Shown here: piece by piece, positions 17,628 to 27,121 of the stretch
Position numbering within the stretch: position 1 is the first letter of the stretch
Layout of the letters: the number at the start of each line of letters is the position of its first letter
Assembly: GCA_002423185.1 (NCBI GenBank)
Contig: DIUX01000001.1
Location: 330,050 to 394,049 of the forward strand
Direction of reading: 5' to 3'
Source of the DNA: Micavibrio sp. UBA6147
GTDB taxonomy: Bacteria > Pseudomonadota > Alphaproteobacteria > Micavibrionales > UBA1664
Length of the DNA stretch: 64,000 nt
Position numbers and translations under genes: made by a program
Notes under the pieces: generated by a model
Seen by the model: the letters and a program-made list of their open reading frames with translations, nothing else
What the model was told of the DNA's origin: nothing
The model's database searches: none

Positions 17628-18473
17628 ATGACGGGTTTTATCAAAATGCACGGGCTGGGGAATGATTTTGTGATCATCGATTCTCAAGACGGCGATGCGG
17701 CAAATTTGTCCGCAAAAATAACGGAAGAACGGATTAAGCATATCTGCAACCGCCATACGGGGGTCGGATGCGACCAGTTGATTATCCTGCGCCCTTCACC
17801 CTTTGAAGACGCCGACATCGTCATGGATATATACAATCCCGACGGCTCACGCGCCGGCGCGTGCGGCAATGCAACGCGCTGCGTGGCGGATTTGCTGTGC
17901 GAGCGCACGGGGCGCGATGCCGTGATTATTCGCACCGATTTCGGCTTATTGGAATGCCGCAAGGAAGAAAACGGCCTGTATACTGTCAATATGGGTGTTC
18001 CGGCGCTGGATTGGCAATCGATTCCCTTGGCAAGCGCCATGGATACCCGCGCCCTGACCGCCGATTTCGGCGCAGATTTCAAGGATTTCAGCGCCCCTTC
18101 GACGGTCAGTATGGGCAACCCGCATTGCGTATTCTTCACCCCGCAAGTGCCGAATGATGCGATATTAACCGCACTGGGGCGGCAAGTGGAGCATCACCCG
18201 CTCTTCCCCCAGCGCACCAATGTCGAATTTATAACGGTCGAGAATCGTTCGCGCCTGCGGATGCGGGTGTGGGAACGTGGCGCGGGCATTACCGCCGCGT
18301 GCGGGTCGGGGGCGTGTGCGGCTTTGGTCGCGGCGGTGCGATGCGGGCTGGCGGATCGCCGCGCTGATCTTGTGCTGGACGGCGGAGTTTTGACGATTGA
18401 ATGGCCATCCGATGCCCAAGGTGTTTTGATGACGGGGCCTGTCACGCGGGTTTTTGAGGGACGCCTGACCTGA
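17628..18473 (+). CDS. dapF: Diaminopimelate epimerase
   Basis: A 281-aa cofactor-independent racemase that converts LL- to meso-diaminopimelate for lysine and peptidoglycan. Both catalytic cysteines are visible, in GACGNATRCVAD and ITAACGSGACA. ATG 17628 is preferred, with AAGG about 9 nt upstream and the protein beginning directly at FIKMHGLGNDF. It is followed within 40 nt by mtaB. Confidence 0.97.
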   Translation: MTGFIKMHGLGNDFVIIDSQDGDAANLSAKITEERIKHICNRHTGVGCDQLIILRPSPFEDADIVMDIYNPDGSRAGACGNATRCVADLLCERTGRDAVIIRTDFGLLECRKEENGLYTVNMGVPALDWQSIPLASAMDTRALTADFGADFKDFSAPSTVSMGNPHCVFFTPQVPNDAILTALGRQVEHHPLFPQRTNVEFITVENRSRLRMRVWERGAGITAACGSGACAALVAAVRCGLADRRADLVLDGGVLTIEWPSDAQGVLMTGPVTRVFEGRLT

Positions 18474-18511
18474 TTTTTTACAAAATTCTGTTGAAAAATC
18501 AGGCTCTTTTC

Positions 18512-19942
18512 ATGCATAACAAGCCCATGACACAGAATATAGATATCCGCGCCGATTTACTAGGTGATACCGCCTCTCAAAAAACAGGGCTGCGCAGCGG
18601 TGAAGCCGAAGGCGAGGGGAGCATTCCGCCTGATTTAACCGACGCAGACGAAAACGGCATTCGCTTGCTCACCTTTGGTTGCCGCCTCAACACCTATGAG
18701 AGCGAAGTGATGCGCAACCACGCGCAAAAGGCGGGTCTGCAAAACGCCATCATCGTCAATAGCTGTGCCGTCACCAAGGAAGCCGAACGCCAAGTTCGCC
18801 AATCCATTCGCAAGGCGCGGCGCGACAATCCGGACGCGCAAATCATCGTGACGGGCTGCGCGGCGCAGATTGACCCCGAAGGCTTCGCCGCCATGCCCGA
18901 AGTCACCCGCGTCATCGGCAACGACCTGAAACTGGACGGCAATACATGGCAATCCATGATGCAGCCTGAACGCAACGCGGAGGGCATGGAGCTTCACCGC
19001 GTTCTCGTCAACGACATCATGAGCGTTCGCGAAACCGCGAGCCATCTGGTCGAGAGTTTTGACGGGCGCAGCCGCGCTTTCCTTCAGGTTCAAAACGGAT
19101 GCGATCATCGCTGTACGTTCTGTATCATTCCCTATGGGCGTGGCAATTCGCGGTCTGTGCCGATTGGCGAGATCGTCAAACAAGTCCGCCTTGTGGTCGA
19201 AAACGGCTATAAAGAGGTTGTTTTCACGGGCGTTGACGTCACCTCCTATGGCCCCGACCTCCCCGGCAAGCCGAGCTTCGGGCAGATGATCCGCCGCGTT
19301 TTGGCACTGGTGCCGGATTTACCGCGTTTGCGCCTGTCGTCGCTTGATCCGGTCGAGATTGATGATGATTTATGGCATTTGATCGAACATGAGCCGCGCC
19401 TTATGCCGCATCTGCACCTCAGCCTTCAGGCCGGCGATGATATGATCCTGAAACGCATGAAGCGCCGCCATTTGCGGCAGGACGTGATCGATGTTTGCGC
19501 CCGCGCCCGCGCCTTGCGCCCCGATATGACCTTCGGCGCCGACATCATCGCCGGATTCCCGACAGAAACGGACGACATGTTCGACAATACGGTGCGGATT
19601 GTGAAAGAATGCGATTTGACCTTTTTGCACGTTTTCCCCTATTCCCCGCGTGAGGGAACACCCGCCGCCAAAATGCCGCAGGTCGCCTCAGCAAAACGCA
19701 AGCAACGCGCCGCCATTTTGCGCGATTTGGGCGTTGAACAACTGAATGAAAAGCTAAACAATAACATGAATAAAACATTGCAAGTTATTGTAGAAAAAAA
19801 TAATTTTGCGCGCTCCGAAAGCTTTCTTCCGGTGCGCCTGTCGGTTGATTTGCCCGAAGGGGCTTTGGCAAGTGTACGTGTCACGGGGCGCGTCGATGAT
19901 GCCTTGATGGCCGCCCCCGTTGCCGCATCCGCAGCACAGTGA
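18512..19942 (+). CDS. mtaB: tRNA N6-threonylcarbamoyladenosine methylthiotransferase (MtaB)
   Basis: A ~476-aa radical SAM methylthiotransferase that adds the 2-methylthio group to t6A37. The N-terminal UPF0004 domain carries TFGCRLNTYESEV and further cluster cysteines (NSCAVT; GCAAQ); the radical SAM triad is CDHRCTFC, and a TRAM-like end follows. GCRLNTYE favours MtaB over MiaB or RimO. About 45 poorly conserved residues precede the domain, so the start is uncertain: TTG 18491, ATG 18512 and ATG 18527 are all possible. tsaB, needed for t6A itself, is also in this window at 52450. Confidence 0.92.
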   Translation: MHNKPMTQNIDIRADLLGDTASQKTGLRSGEAEGEGSIPPDLTDADENGIRLLTFGCRLNTYESEVMRNHAQKAGLQNAIIVNSCAVTKEAERQVRQSIRKARRDNPDAQIIVTGCAAQIDPEGFAAMPEVTRVIGNDLKLDGNTWQSMMQPERNAEGMELHRVLVNDIMSVRETASHLVESFDGRSRAFLQVQNGCDHRCTFCIIPYGRGNSRSVPIGEIVKQVRLVVENGYKEVVFTGVDVTSYGPDLPGKPSFGQMIRRVLALVPDLPRLRLSSLDPVEIDDDLWHLIEHEPRLMPHLHLSLQAGDDMILKRMKRRHLRQDVIDVCARARALRPDMTFGADIIAGFPTETDDMFDNTVRIVKECDLTFLHVFPYSPREGTPAAKMPQVASAKRKQRAAILRDLGVEQLNEKLNNNMNKTLQVIVEKNNFARSESFLPVRLSVDLPEGALASVRVTGRVDDALMAAPVAASAAQ

Positions 19943-20039
19943 CGCGCGCAATGACAGAAGCATTTGACTCACCCTCTCAAAGGTGTAGTCTTCCCCTTAT
20001 AAACCGATGTGAACTGATGAGAATATAAGGAGGCCGATC

Positions 20040-21248
20040 ATGATTTTCTGGCGCAGAAAAAAGAACGAGGCCGATCAAGACAAAGACGCGAAGGATCAAG
20101 CCCTTCTTCACCATAAAGGCGAGCCGTCGCTCGAACCCGCCGCGCAAACACAAGACCCCGAAGCCATTGACGATGCCGCCGAAACGGCGCTGAAGGACGT
20201 GGTGGCCGAGGAAACCCTGACCCCCGAGAGCCACATTACGCCTGATCTGCCGATTATACCGACCCCCATCCATACACCGATGGACGACGCGAAAGAAGCG
20301 GAGGAGCTGAAGGATCACAGCGATGAAGGCGGGTGGCTTTCACGCCTCACCAAGGGCTTGTCAAAATCCAGCAATAAAATTACCCAAGGCCTGTCCGACT
20401 TGCTCACCAAGCGCAAGCTGGACAAAGATGCGTTGCAAGACCTTGAGGACCTCCTCATCATGGCCGATCTTGGCCCCGCTACGGCGGCGCGGATTGTGAA
20501 AGAATTCGGTGAAAACCGCTTTGGCAAGGAATTGGACGATGCCGAAATTCGCGGCGCATTGGCGGCGCAGATTGAGGTTATTTTAACCCCCGTTGCCGTA
20601 CCGCTCGCGCCGTCTAAGCAAGCGGATGGCCCCTATGTGATTTTAATGACGGGCGTGAACGGCGTCGGCAAAACCACCACCATCGGCAAATTGGCGCGGC
20701 AATATCAAATGCAGGGCAAAAAAGTCATGATGGCGGCGGGCGATACGTTCCGCGCTGCGGCGGTCGAACAACTCAGTGTCTGGGCGGAGCGCAACCATTG
20801 CCCGATTGTCAAAAAAGACATTGGCGCCGACCCCGCAGCCGTCGCGTACGAAGCCTATGAACAGGCCAAATCCCAAGGCATTGACGTGTTGATGATCGAC
20901 ACGGCGGGGCGTTTGCACAATAAGAAAAACCTGATGGAAGAATTGCAAAAGGTTCTGCGCGTCTTGAAAAAACAAGCCCCCGAAGCGCCGCATTCCGTCT
21001 TGCTCGTTCTTGACGCAACCACGGGGCAAAACGCCCATGCGCAGGTTCAGGCGTTCAAGGAACTGGTTGATATTTCCGGTCTTGTCGTCACAAAACTGGA
21101 CGGCTCGGCAAAGGGTGGGGTTTTGGTGTCGCTCGCCGATCAATTCAAAATTCCCGTTCACGCGATTGGTGTAGGCGAGGGGATCGAAGACTTACAACCC
21201 TTCACCGCCCGCCATTTCGCCCGCTCATTAATGGGGCTGGGTGATTAA
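20040..21248 (+). CDS. ftsY: Signal recognition particle receptor
   Basis: A 402-aa SRP receptor GTPase. A basic start (MIFWRRKK) is followed by an acidic membrane-targeting A domain (~residues 10-100) and the NG domain with GVNGVGKTTTIGKLA, DTFRAAAVEQL, DTAGRLHNK and TKLDGSAKGG. The ATG is preceded by a strong AAGGAGG. It is transcribed with dapF and mtaB upstream. Confidence 0.98.
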   Translation: MIFWRRKKNEADQDKDAKDQALLHHKGEPSLEPAAQTQDPEAIDDAAETALKDVVAEETLTPESHITPDLPIIPTPIHTPMDDAKEAEELKDHSDEGGWLSRLTKGLSKSSNKITQGLSDLLTKRKLDKDALQDLEDLLIMADLGPATAARIVKEFGENRFGKELDDAEIRGALAAQIEVILTPVAVPLAPSKQADGPYVILMTGVNGVGKTTTIGKLARQYQMQGKKVMMAAGDTFRAAAVEQLSVWAERNHCPIVKKDIGADPAAVAYEAYEQAKSQGIDVLMIDTAGRLHNKKNLMEELQKVLRVLKKQAPEAPHSVLLVLDATTGQNAHAQVQAFKELVDISGLVVTKLDGSAKGGVLVSLADQFKIPVHAIGVGEGIEDLQPFTARHFARSLMGLGD

Positions 21249-21284
21249 ATTCACCGCAAAAACCCAAAACGAAGGAGTAAACCG

Positions 21285-22001
21285 ATGGTATCCGTCACCT
21301 ATCTTGGACACAGCAGTTTTATGGTCGATCTTGGCAAAGCCAAGCTCTTGTTCGACCCGTTTATTTCGGCGAATGAAAAGGCCGCGCATATTGATATTGC
21401 GGCGCTGAAACCCGATTATATCTTGTTGTCTCACGGCCATGCCGACCATGTTCTGGACGCCGAAGCCATTGCCAAGCAATCCGGCGCGACCATCATTTCA
21501 AATTATGAAATCGTGTCATGGTTCGCGGATAAAAAAGGCGTTGATAAAGGCATCGGCCTTAATCACGGCGGCGGCGTGACGCTTGACTTCGGGCGTGTGG
21601 TGTACGTTCCGGCGCTGCACAGCTCCAGCCTGCCTGACGGCACCTATGGCGGGCAACCGGGGGGCTTTGTCGTGACGCATGATAACGGCGCGTTTTATTA
21701 TTCCGGCGATACGGCGCTGAGCTATGACATGACATTAATCGGCGAACGCTACGCTCCCGATTTTGCGATGCTGTGCCTTGGCGACACCTTCACGATGGAC
21801 GCGGTTGACGCGGTCAAAGCGGCGGAATTTGTTGGCGTGAAGGACGTGATCGGCATGCATTACGACACATTCCCGCCCATCACTCTTGACCATGACGCCG
21901 CAAAACGCCTGTTCAAGGATGCAGGAAAAACCCTGACCCTCCTGCAAATTGGTGAGAGCCTGAGCATGACCCCTAAAAACAAACAGGCAAAAGCCGGCTA
22001 A
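21285..22001 (+). CDS. UPF0173 metal-dependent hydrolase (metallo-beta-lactamase fold)
   Basis: A 238-aa metallo-beta-lactamase-fold protein. It starts with VTYLGHSSF, carries the metal motif LSHGHADHV, a second metal His in YVPALHSS and the Asp in YYSGDTALS, and ends with GMHYDTFPPI, all typical of the UPF0173/YtkL family. The physiological substrate of the family is unknown. It begins 36 nt after ftsY with GAAGGAG upstream. Confidence 0.9.
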   Translation: MVSVTYLGHSSFMVDLGKAKLLFDPFISANEKAAHIDIAALKPDYILLSHGHADHVLDAEAIAKQSGATIISNYEIVSWFADKKGVDKGIGLNHGGGVTLDFGRVVYVPALHSSSLPDGTYGGQPGGFVVTHDNGAFYYSGDTALSYDMTLIGERYAPDFAMLCLGDTFTMDAVDAVKAAEFVGVKDVIGMHYDTFPPITLDHDAAKRLFKDAGKTLTLLQIGESLSMTPKNKQAKAG

Positions 22002-22027
22002 CTTGCAATAAGATAGAGCAACAGGGC

Positions 22028-25000
22028 TTACATCGCGTTGTCTTGCCCTGATGATCCTGTTGGCGCTGCCTTTTTCAATACCGAGGCGATGATTTTTTCA
22101 TCGGCCTTGTCTTTTTTGGCACCGATCATATCGGCCTTGGATGCGAAAGACGCGCCCTGAACCGGTTTTTGCGTGTCGGGATCAACAGGGACGTACAGCC
22201 CCACCCAATGCGGGTTGGCAACATCCGCAGGGCCGGTCACAGACTCCGCAAACACGACGGGTCTTTCATAGAAGTGCAAAGCCCCGTTAAAACTATTGTC
22301 GGTATGCTGCATCCCGACAATGATTTTCCCGTCATATTCGGTGATCAAATCCCTGTGATAACTGGCAAGCAAGGCGTATGTTTTGTCGTTTTTTTGTAAC
22401 ATCATGCCCTTTGGCTCGCCTTTGATCGCCTCATATATTCCGACAAGGTCGCCAAACTCACCCTTGGGCTGATCCAACAGGGCATCTTTATAGGCAACGG
22501 GGTTGGAGAGTTCATAGACAACGCCGCCTTTGCCGTCCGGTTTGGCTAGGCTGCTTTGGGCGTTGGTTTTCCAAACATAGACTTCGCCATCGCGAATGAT
22601 GACGGGATCCGGTTCTTTATGGACATCATGGTCAAACGAAGTCTTGAGCGATTCCGGCACATTTTGAATGAAGGATGCGTGCTTGATGATTTGCGGCGAG
22701 TGATAGCTCTTTGCACTGCTTTCCCAATCGCCATCATTATCGTACTTCTTTGCCGTTTTGATGGACACTGGCGTTGATGATTGCGTTTTGTCTTTGCTGC
22801 CGCCTGCTACTGCCAAGCCAAACATGCTGCTCAGGAGGCCTTTCAGGCTTGTGAAGGTGGCGCCTGAGGTTTTTTTATAGCTTGGCTCGCTGCGTATTGG
22901 TTGCGGGTTTAGTATCTCTTGAAGGGCGGGTAAATACGCCCATTCCGGCTTGACCTGAATAATCGCCTCAGCATAGTCATGCGGGATGTGTCGCCCGAAT
23001 TTAAGGTCTTCAAACTGTATATCGTCCCTGTGCCCGATGGCGCGTTGATAGAATGCGGAGTCTGATAATACATGGTGCGGAAGTTGATCCATATGGCCTA
23101 TATCGCGATTAACAAGGGCTTCGCAAACATCGTAATCGTCCTTTACGCACAGACTCAGGTATATACCCATAGCGTCTTTAGCGCTGCGTGCTTCGTTGAT
23201 GGCTCTTAACGCGAAATCCTGCTTGTAAAGAAAGTTAATATCGACATTGCGGATATTGTCTGGATTTGATTGAACCGCCATAAGGGCAAGATCCATAGTC
23301 ATCGCGGCGTCGCCTTCGGCATATTTAAAGCAATCAGGGTCAAACTGCATGGCGTAGGCCACCATATCAACATCGCTGCGCAACCGTTTGCTTGCATGGC
23401 GAAAACAAGCGGGGTTTTTCTCGACCAACATCCGCAGCAAACCATCATTATCTCTGAATGCTTCGGGGGCTCTAGAGAGTAATGTTGGCTCTTTCTCCAG
23501 CACCGACATGGTCAAGGACATACGGTCTTTTTGCGAGTCTGGTGCGTACAAATAATTGCTGGTTTTCATGGCGACCGCCATGTCCGTCACGGCGTCATTA
23601 TCGCGGATGGTCTCCGGAAACTTGGTATAATATTCGGCGTCGATTTGCAGAACCTGCATCGCCAGTTCCGGCGTTTTGGCGAAGATTTTCGATGACGTCA
23701 AGGCCTCAGGCTTTTGTCTTACGATTTTTAGGAGGGTGTCGGGATCCTCCAGAAAATGAGCCGGAATATCTTCGAGTTTGATGATCCCGTTTTCGATGAG
23801 TTCAAAGACAAAGTTTTCGTTTTGCTGAAGCGCGGGCGAGGCGTGCTTAAAGGTATCTTCATCATATTTTGAGGCCATGACCATGAAATCATAATCCCCC
23901 TTAAGCCGCTGCGAGGCATAGGGCAATATTCGATGAGAGTACTCGGTGCTGATGAGCTCCGTCATAAAGCGGGTGTTATCCAACAAGGCTTCGCCCGCGA
24001 ATTTGATACTGTTGAAATTTTGATCAATGGCTTTTTTGACAATGACGGCATCGTCCTGAAACGCGGGGAAGAATTGCAAGGCAAAACCGCGCACGGACAC
24101 GGCGGCTTCAACAAAACGGCGGTTTGTTTTTAACCGCTGGTCAATTTGGTCTGCGCGGCGGAAATTGGTGCTCAAGGCTTCAAGAATCGCACATTCCTCC
24201 TTGCCGAAATCTCGGGCGAATTTTGATACTAGGCGTTTGCGTCTTTGCCCTTGTTCGTTCGTGATTGTTTCGATGAGCTTGTTGGCGAGCTGGTCGGTCA
24301 GGTTGATCGGTTCAAACTGCTTTGAAAAAGGCGGTTCATTCATATTCAATTCATTAAATTGACGAACGCAGCCTTTCTTCACCAGATTCTCGGCATAGCC
24401 GTATTTATAGGCATAGACGGTCTTGCCGGAATACAGGGCTTCGGACATCATCGACATGGAATCGCCCCATATGATGAAATGCTTGGCGCGGGCGATCAGG
24501 CCTTGATAGGGGTTGTATGCCGCCTTGCGGTCAAAGGCATAACCGACCACATCCACGCGTTTGCGGTCTTCGGTGTTGAGCCCCGCATCGATCATGGATT
24601 TTTGCAGCTTCTCTAACAATTGATCGTAATTGGCTTTTTCTGTGCGGCGGCTGCTGCACAGGTAAATGGTCGCTTCGGGATAATGCTTGACCATTTTGGT
24701 TATACGCGCGGTAAAGTCATTTTGGTTATCCTCGTCATACGGGTCGACCAGCATCACGGCGATGATCGGCTTTTTTATGTCGGGGTGTTTCTCATCGAAT
24801 TTTGCGCCGGCTTCGGCGAGAATTTCGGGAGTGAGGTGGTGGGATACCAATTCCCGCTCGCTCAACAAGCTGCTGGAAAGACTCTCGTTATAATCCGTGA
24901 CGTAGTAAACATCTTCGGGGTCTTGGCCGGTGCTGCGCAGGGCCGTGTTACAGCGTTTTCCGAACACAATAGACGGCGGGGCATAGCGCTCAAGATTCTG

Positions 25001-25336
25001 GGCGAGGGCGGTTTCATAGTCTTGAAGTTTTTCAGGGTACTGTGTGATGACGTTTTCAGTCGTGACTTTTTCTTCGGCTTTAGCCTTTGCACCGATCAGC
25101 AAACTCCCAAGGCGAAAGGCGCTGTCTTTAAGCTCTTCTTGCACCGGAACCGTGTATTCTTCGGTGGTCACAAATTTTGAAGTGTCGGAATATAAGACCT
25201 GCGCCCCTGTTTTCTTGGCAATCGCACGCGCTAATCCCCGCCATCCGGCCGCATCGCCGCGTGTGGGGTCATCATTGCCGACATTGACCAAAATTGTAGG
25301 TCTGGCAAAGGCTGTGTCGTTATTCCATACGCCCAT
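22028..25336 (-). CDS. ELM1-like domain fused to DUF4116-like repeats, 1102 aa
   Basis: A very large soluble protein. Residues ~10-370 resemble the mitochondrial-fission ELM1-like (DUF1022) family of glycosyltransferase-like fold: VNVGNDDP start, CSSRRTEKA and the segment IIWGDSMSMMSEALYSGK. Residues ~400-800 consist of roughly twelve degenerate units of about 25 residues (D-x-x-F-V-x-x-A-I ... F-x-x-A-x-x-x-L), the pattern of DUF4116. Residues ~830-860 are a Ser/Lys linker and the last ~240 residues form a separate domain I do not recognise (WKTNAQSSL; HFYERPVVFAES). No signal peptide or membrane segment is seen. It is convergent with the UPF0173 gene and divergent from amn. The domain calls are by pattern and the function is unknown. 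Confidence 0.75.
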   Translation of the reverse strand: MGVWNNDTAFARPTILVNVGNDDPTRGDAAGWRGLARAIAKKTGAQVLYSDTSKFVTTEEYTVPVQEELKDSAFRLGSLLIGAKAKAEEKVTTENVITQYPEKLQDYETALAQNLERYAPPSIVFGKRCNTALRSTGQDPEDVYYVTDYNESLSSSLLSERELVSHHLTPEILAEAGAKFDEKHPDIKKPIIAVMLVDPYDEDNQNDFTARITKMVKHYPEATIYLCSSRRTEKANYDQLLEKLQKSMIDAGLNTEDRKRVDVVGYAFDRKAAYNPYQGLIARAKHFIIWGDSMSMMSEALYSGKTVYAYKYGYAENLVKKGCVRQFNELNMNEPPFSKQFEPINLTDQLANKLIETITNEQGQRRKRLVSKFARDFGKEECAILEALSTNFRRADQIDQRLKTNRRFVEAAVSVRGFALQFFPAFQDDAVIVKKAIDQNFNSIKFAGEALLDNTRFMTELISTEYSHRILPYASQRLKGDYDFMVMASKYDEDTFKHASPALQQNENFVFELIENGIIKLEDIPAHFLEDPDTLLKIVRQKPEALTSSKIFAKTPELAMQVLQIDAEYYTKFPETIRDNDAVTDMAVAMKTSNYLYAPDSQKDRMSLTMSVLEKEPTLLSRAPEAFRDNDGLLRMLVEKNPACFRHASKRLRSDVDMVAYAMQFDPDCFKYAEGDAAMTMDLALMAVQSNPDNIRNVDINFLYKQDFALRAINEARSAKDAMGIYLSLCVKDDYDVCEALVNRDIGHMDQLPHHVLSDSAFYQRAIGHRDDIQFEDLKFGRHIPHDYAEAIIQVKPEWAYLPALQEILNPQPIRSEPSYKKTSGATFTSLKGLLSSMFGLAVAGGSKDKTQSSTPVSIKTAKKYDNDGDWESSAKSYHSPQIIKHASFIQNVPESLKTSFDHDVHKEPDPVIIRDGEVYVWKTNAQSSLAKPDGKGGVVYELSNPVAYKDALLDQPKGEFGDLVGIYEAIKGEPKGMMLQKNDKTYALLASYHRDLITEYDGKIIVGMQHTDNSFNGALHFYERPVVFAESVTGPADVANPHWVGLYVPVDPDTQKPVQGASFASKADMIGAKKDKADEKIIASVLKKAAPTGSSGQDNAM

Positions 25337-25560
25337 CTTTAAGCGTCACTCACTTCTTTTTTGCCATAATACAAAAATACGTTTAAGAGCGGGTTAACAG
25401 GCTCAGAATAGGGCGCAAGGCGTTATGCATTTTCTTCATGATTTGGTCATAAATCATGCGTAGAATAGGGCATCATAACAAAGGACTGCGCCGCACGACC
25501 AAAGGGGCAGGACATAAAATTGACATTGAGTTTTACACAAGAAAAAGACACACTATTACG

Positions 25561-27078
25561 ATGATGAAATCAAAAGCACCGCCGCATATCACCGCCAAAC
25601 GCTACACCGACGCCGAAGCCGCGTTTCAGGCGGTTCAGGATATATACGAGGCCAGCGTTGGATACCTCCAACAATGCTTTCACGATTTTTCGGCGGGCAA
25701 GCTGAGCCAAAACCGCTACAGCGCCTATTACCCCTATGTCCGCATTGAAACGCAGAGCCTGACGCGGGCCGACACGCGGCAATCATACGGGTCTGTGCCG
25801 CAACCAGGGGTGTACCAAACGACCCTGACGCGGCCTGATATATACGATTATTATTACCGCAAGCAATTTGACCTGTTGATCAAGAACCATAATGTTCCGC
25901 TTGAGATCGGGGTGAGTGAAACGCCCATTCCGATGCATTTTGCGCTGGGCGAGAATTTCCATTTGGAAAAAGATTTATCGCGTGAGCTGCTCGAGAGCCT
26001 CCCATCCTATTTCGACCGTCCTGATCTCAATATTTTGGACGATGAAATCGCCAATTGTCGCTATACGGTCAAGGATGGCGAACCGCACCCGCTCGCCCTG
26101 TTCACCGCGCCGCGCGTGGATTTGAGCCTTCAGCGCCTGCGCCACTATACCGGCACATCGGCGCGGCACTTCCAGAATTTTGTGCTGTTCACCAACTATC
26201 AATTCTATATCGACGAATTTATCCGCATCGGGCACGAGATTATGACCGAGGCCGATGACGATGAATTGCGCACTGACCGCCGCGAATATGTGTCCTTTGT
26301 TGAGCCGGGCGATGTCGTCACCCATAACAAAAATTTCCGCGCTGGCGAAATCACCATTGAAAACGGCGGCAAAGTTCCGCCACGCTTGCCGCAAATGCCG
26401 GCCTATCACCTTAAACGCGCCGACGGGTCTGGCATTACGATGATCAATATCGGGGTGGGGCCATCCAATGCCAAAACCATTACCGACCATGTCGCCGTTC
26501 TGCGCCCCCATGCGTGGTTAATGCTTGGGCATTGCGCGGGTCTACGCAACACGCAAAAATTGGGCGATTATGTGTTGGCGCACGGATATTTGCGGCTTGA
26601 TAACGTCCTGAACAAGGATTTGCCGCCAGAGATTCCTATCCCCGCCCTCGCTGAAGTTCAAAAAGCGCTGGAAATCGCGGTGGGTGAGATTGTCGGCCTG
26701 ACGGGCTATGACGTCAAGCGTTTGATGCGCACAGGCACAGTGGCAACGATTGACGACCGGAATTGGGAATTGCAGCCCTCGGTGATTCAGAATTTGCCCC
26801 TCAACCAAAGCCGCGCCATTGCGCTGGACATGGAATCAGGCACGATTGCTGCCAACGGGTTCCGCTTCCGCGTGCCGTATGGCACGCTGCTCTGCGTGTC
26901 CGACAAGCCGCTCCATGGACAATTGAAATTGCCGGGGATGGCGGACACGTTTTACCGCGAACGGGTGAACCAGCATCTGCAGATCGGCCTTTTGACAATG
27001 ACTCTTTTGCGCGAATACGGGCCGGAAAAACTCCATAGCCGCAAACTCCGTTCCTTCAACGAAGTGCCGTTTCAATAA
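25561..27078 (+). CDS. amn: AMP nucleosidase
   Basis: About 505 aa. It hydrolyses AMP to adenine and ribose 5-phosphate. The N-terminal AMP-nucleosidase domain contains PHFALGENFHLE-like residues, and the C-terminal nucleoside-phosphorylase fold contains INIGVGPSNAKT, MLGHCAGLRNTQKLGDYV and DMESGTIAANGFR. ATG 25561 or 25564 gives the expected length; the frame stays open back to 25456 but that segment is basic and unlike the family. It stands alone between divergent and convergent neighbours. Confidence 0.94.
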   Translation: MMKSKAPPHITAKRYTDAEAAFQAVQDIYEASVGYLQQCFHDFSAGKLSQNRYSAYYPYVRIETQSLTRADTRQSYGSVPQPGVYQTTLTRPDIYDYYYRKQFDLLIKNHNVPLEIGVSETPIPMHFALGENFHLEKDLSRELLESLPSYFDRPDLNILDDEIANCRYTVKDGEPHPLALFTAPRVDLSLQRLRHYTGTSARHFQNFVLFTNYQFYIDEFIRIGHEIMTEADDDELRTDRREYVSFVEPGDVVTHNKNFRAGEITIENGGKVPPRLPQMPAYHLKRADGSGITMINIGVGPSNAKTITDHVAVLRPHAWLMLGHCAGLRNTQKLGDYVLAHGYLRLDNVLNKDLPPEIPIPALAEVQKALEIAVGEIVGLTGYDVKRLMRTGTVATIDDRNWELQPSVIQNLPLNQSRAIALDMESGTIAANGFRFRVPYGTLLCVSDKPLHGQLKLPGMADTFYRERVNQHLQIGLLTMTLLREYGPEKLHSRKLRSFNEVPFQ

Positions 27079-27121
27079 ACCAATACATGTTGTGTGTTTA
27101 TGACGCCTTGAGGCCTTAAGG

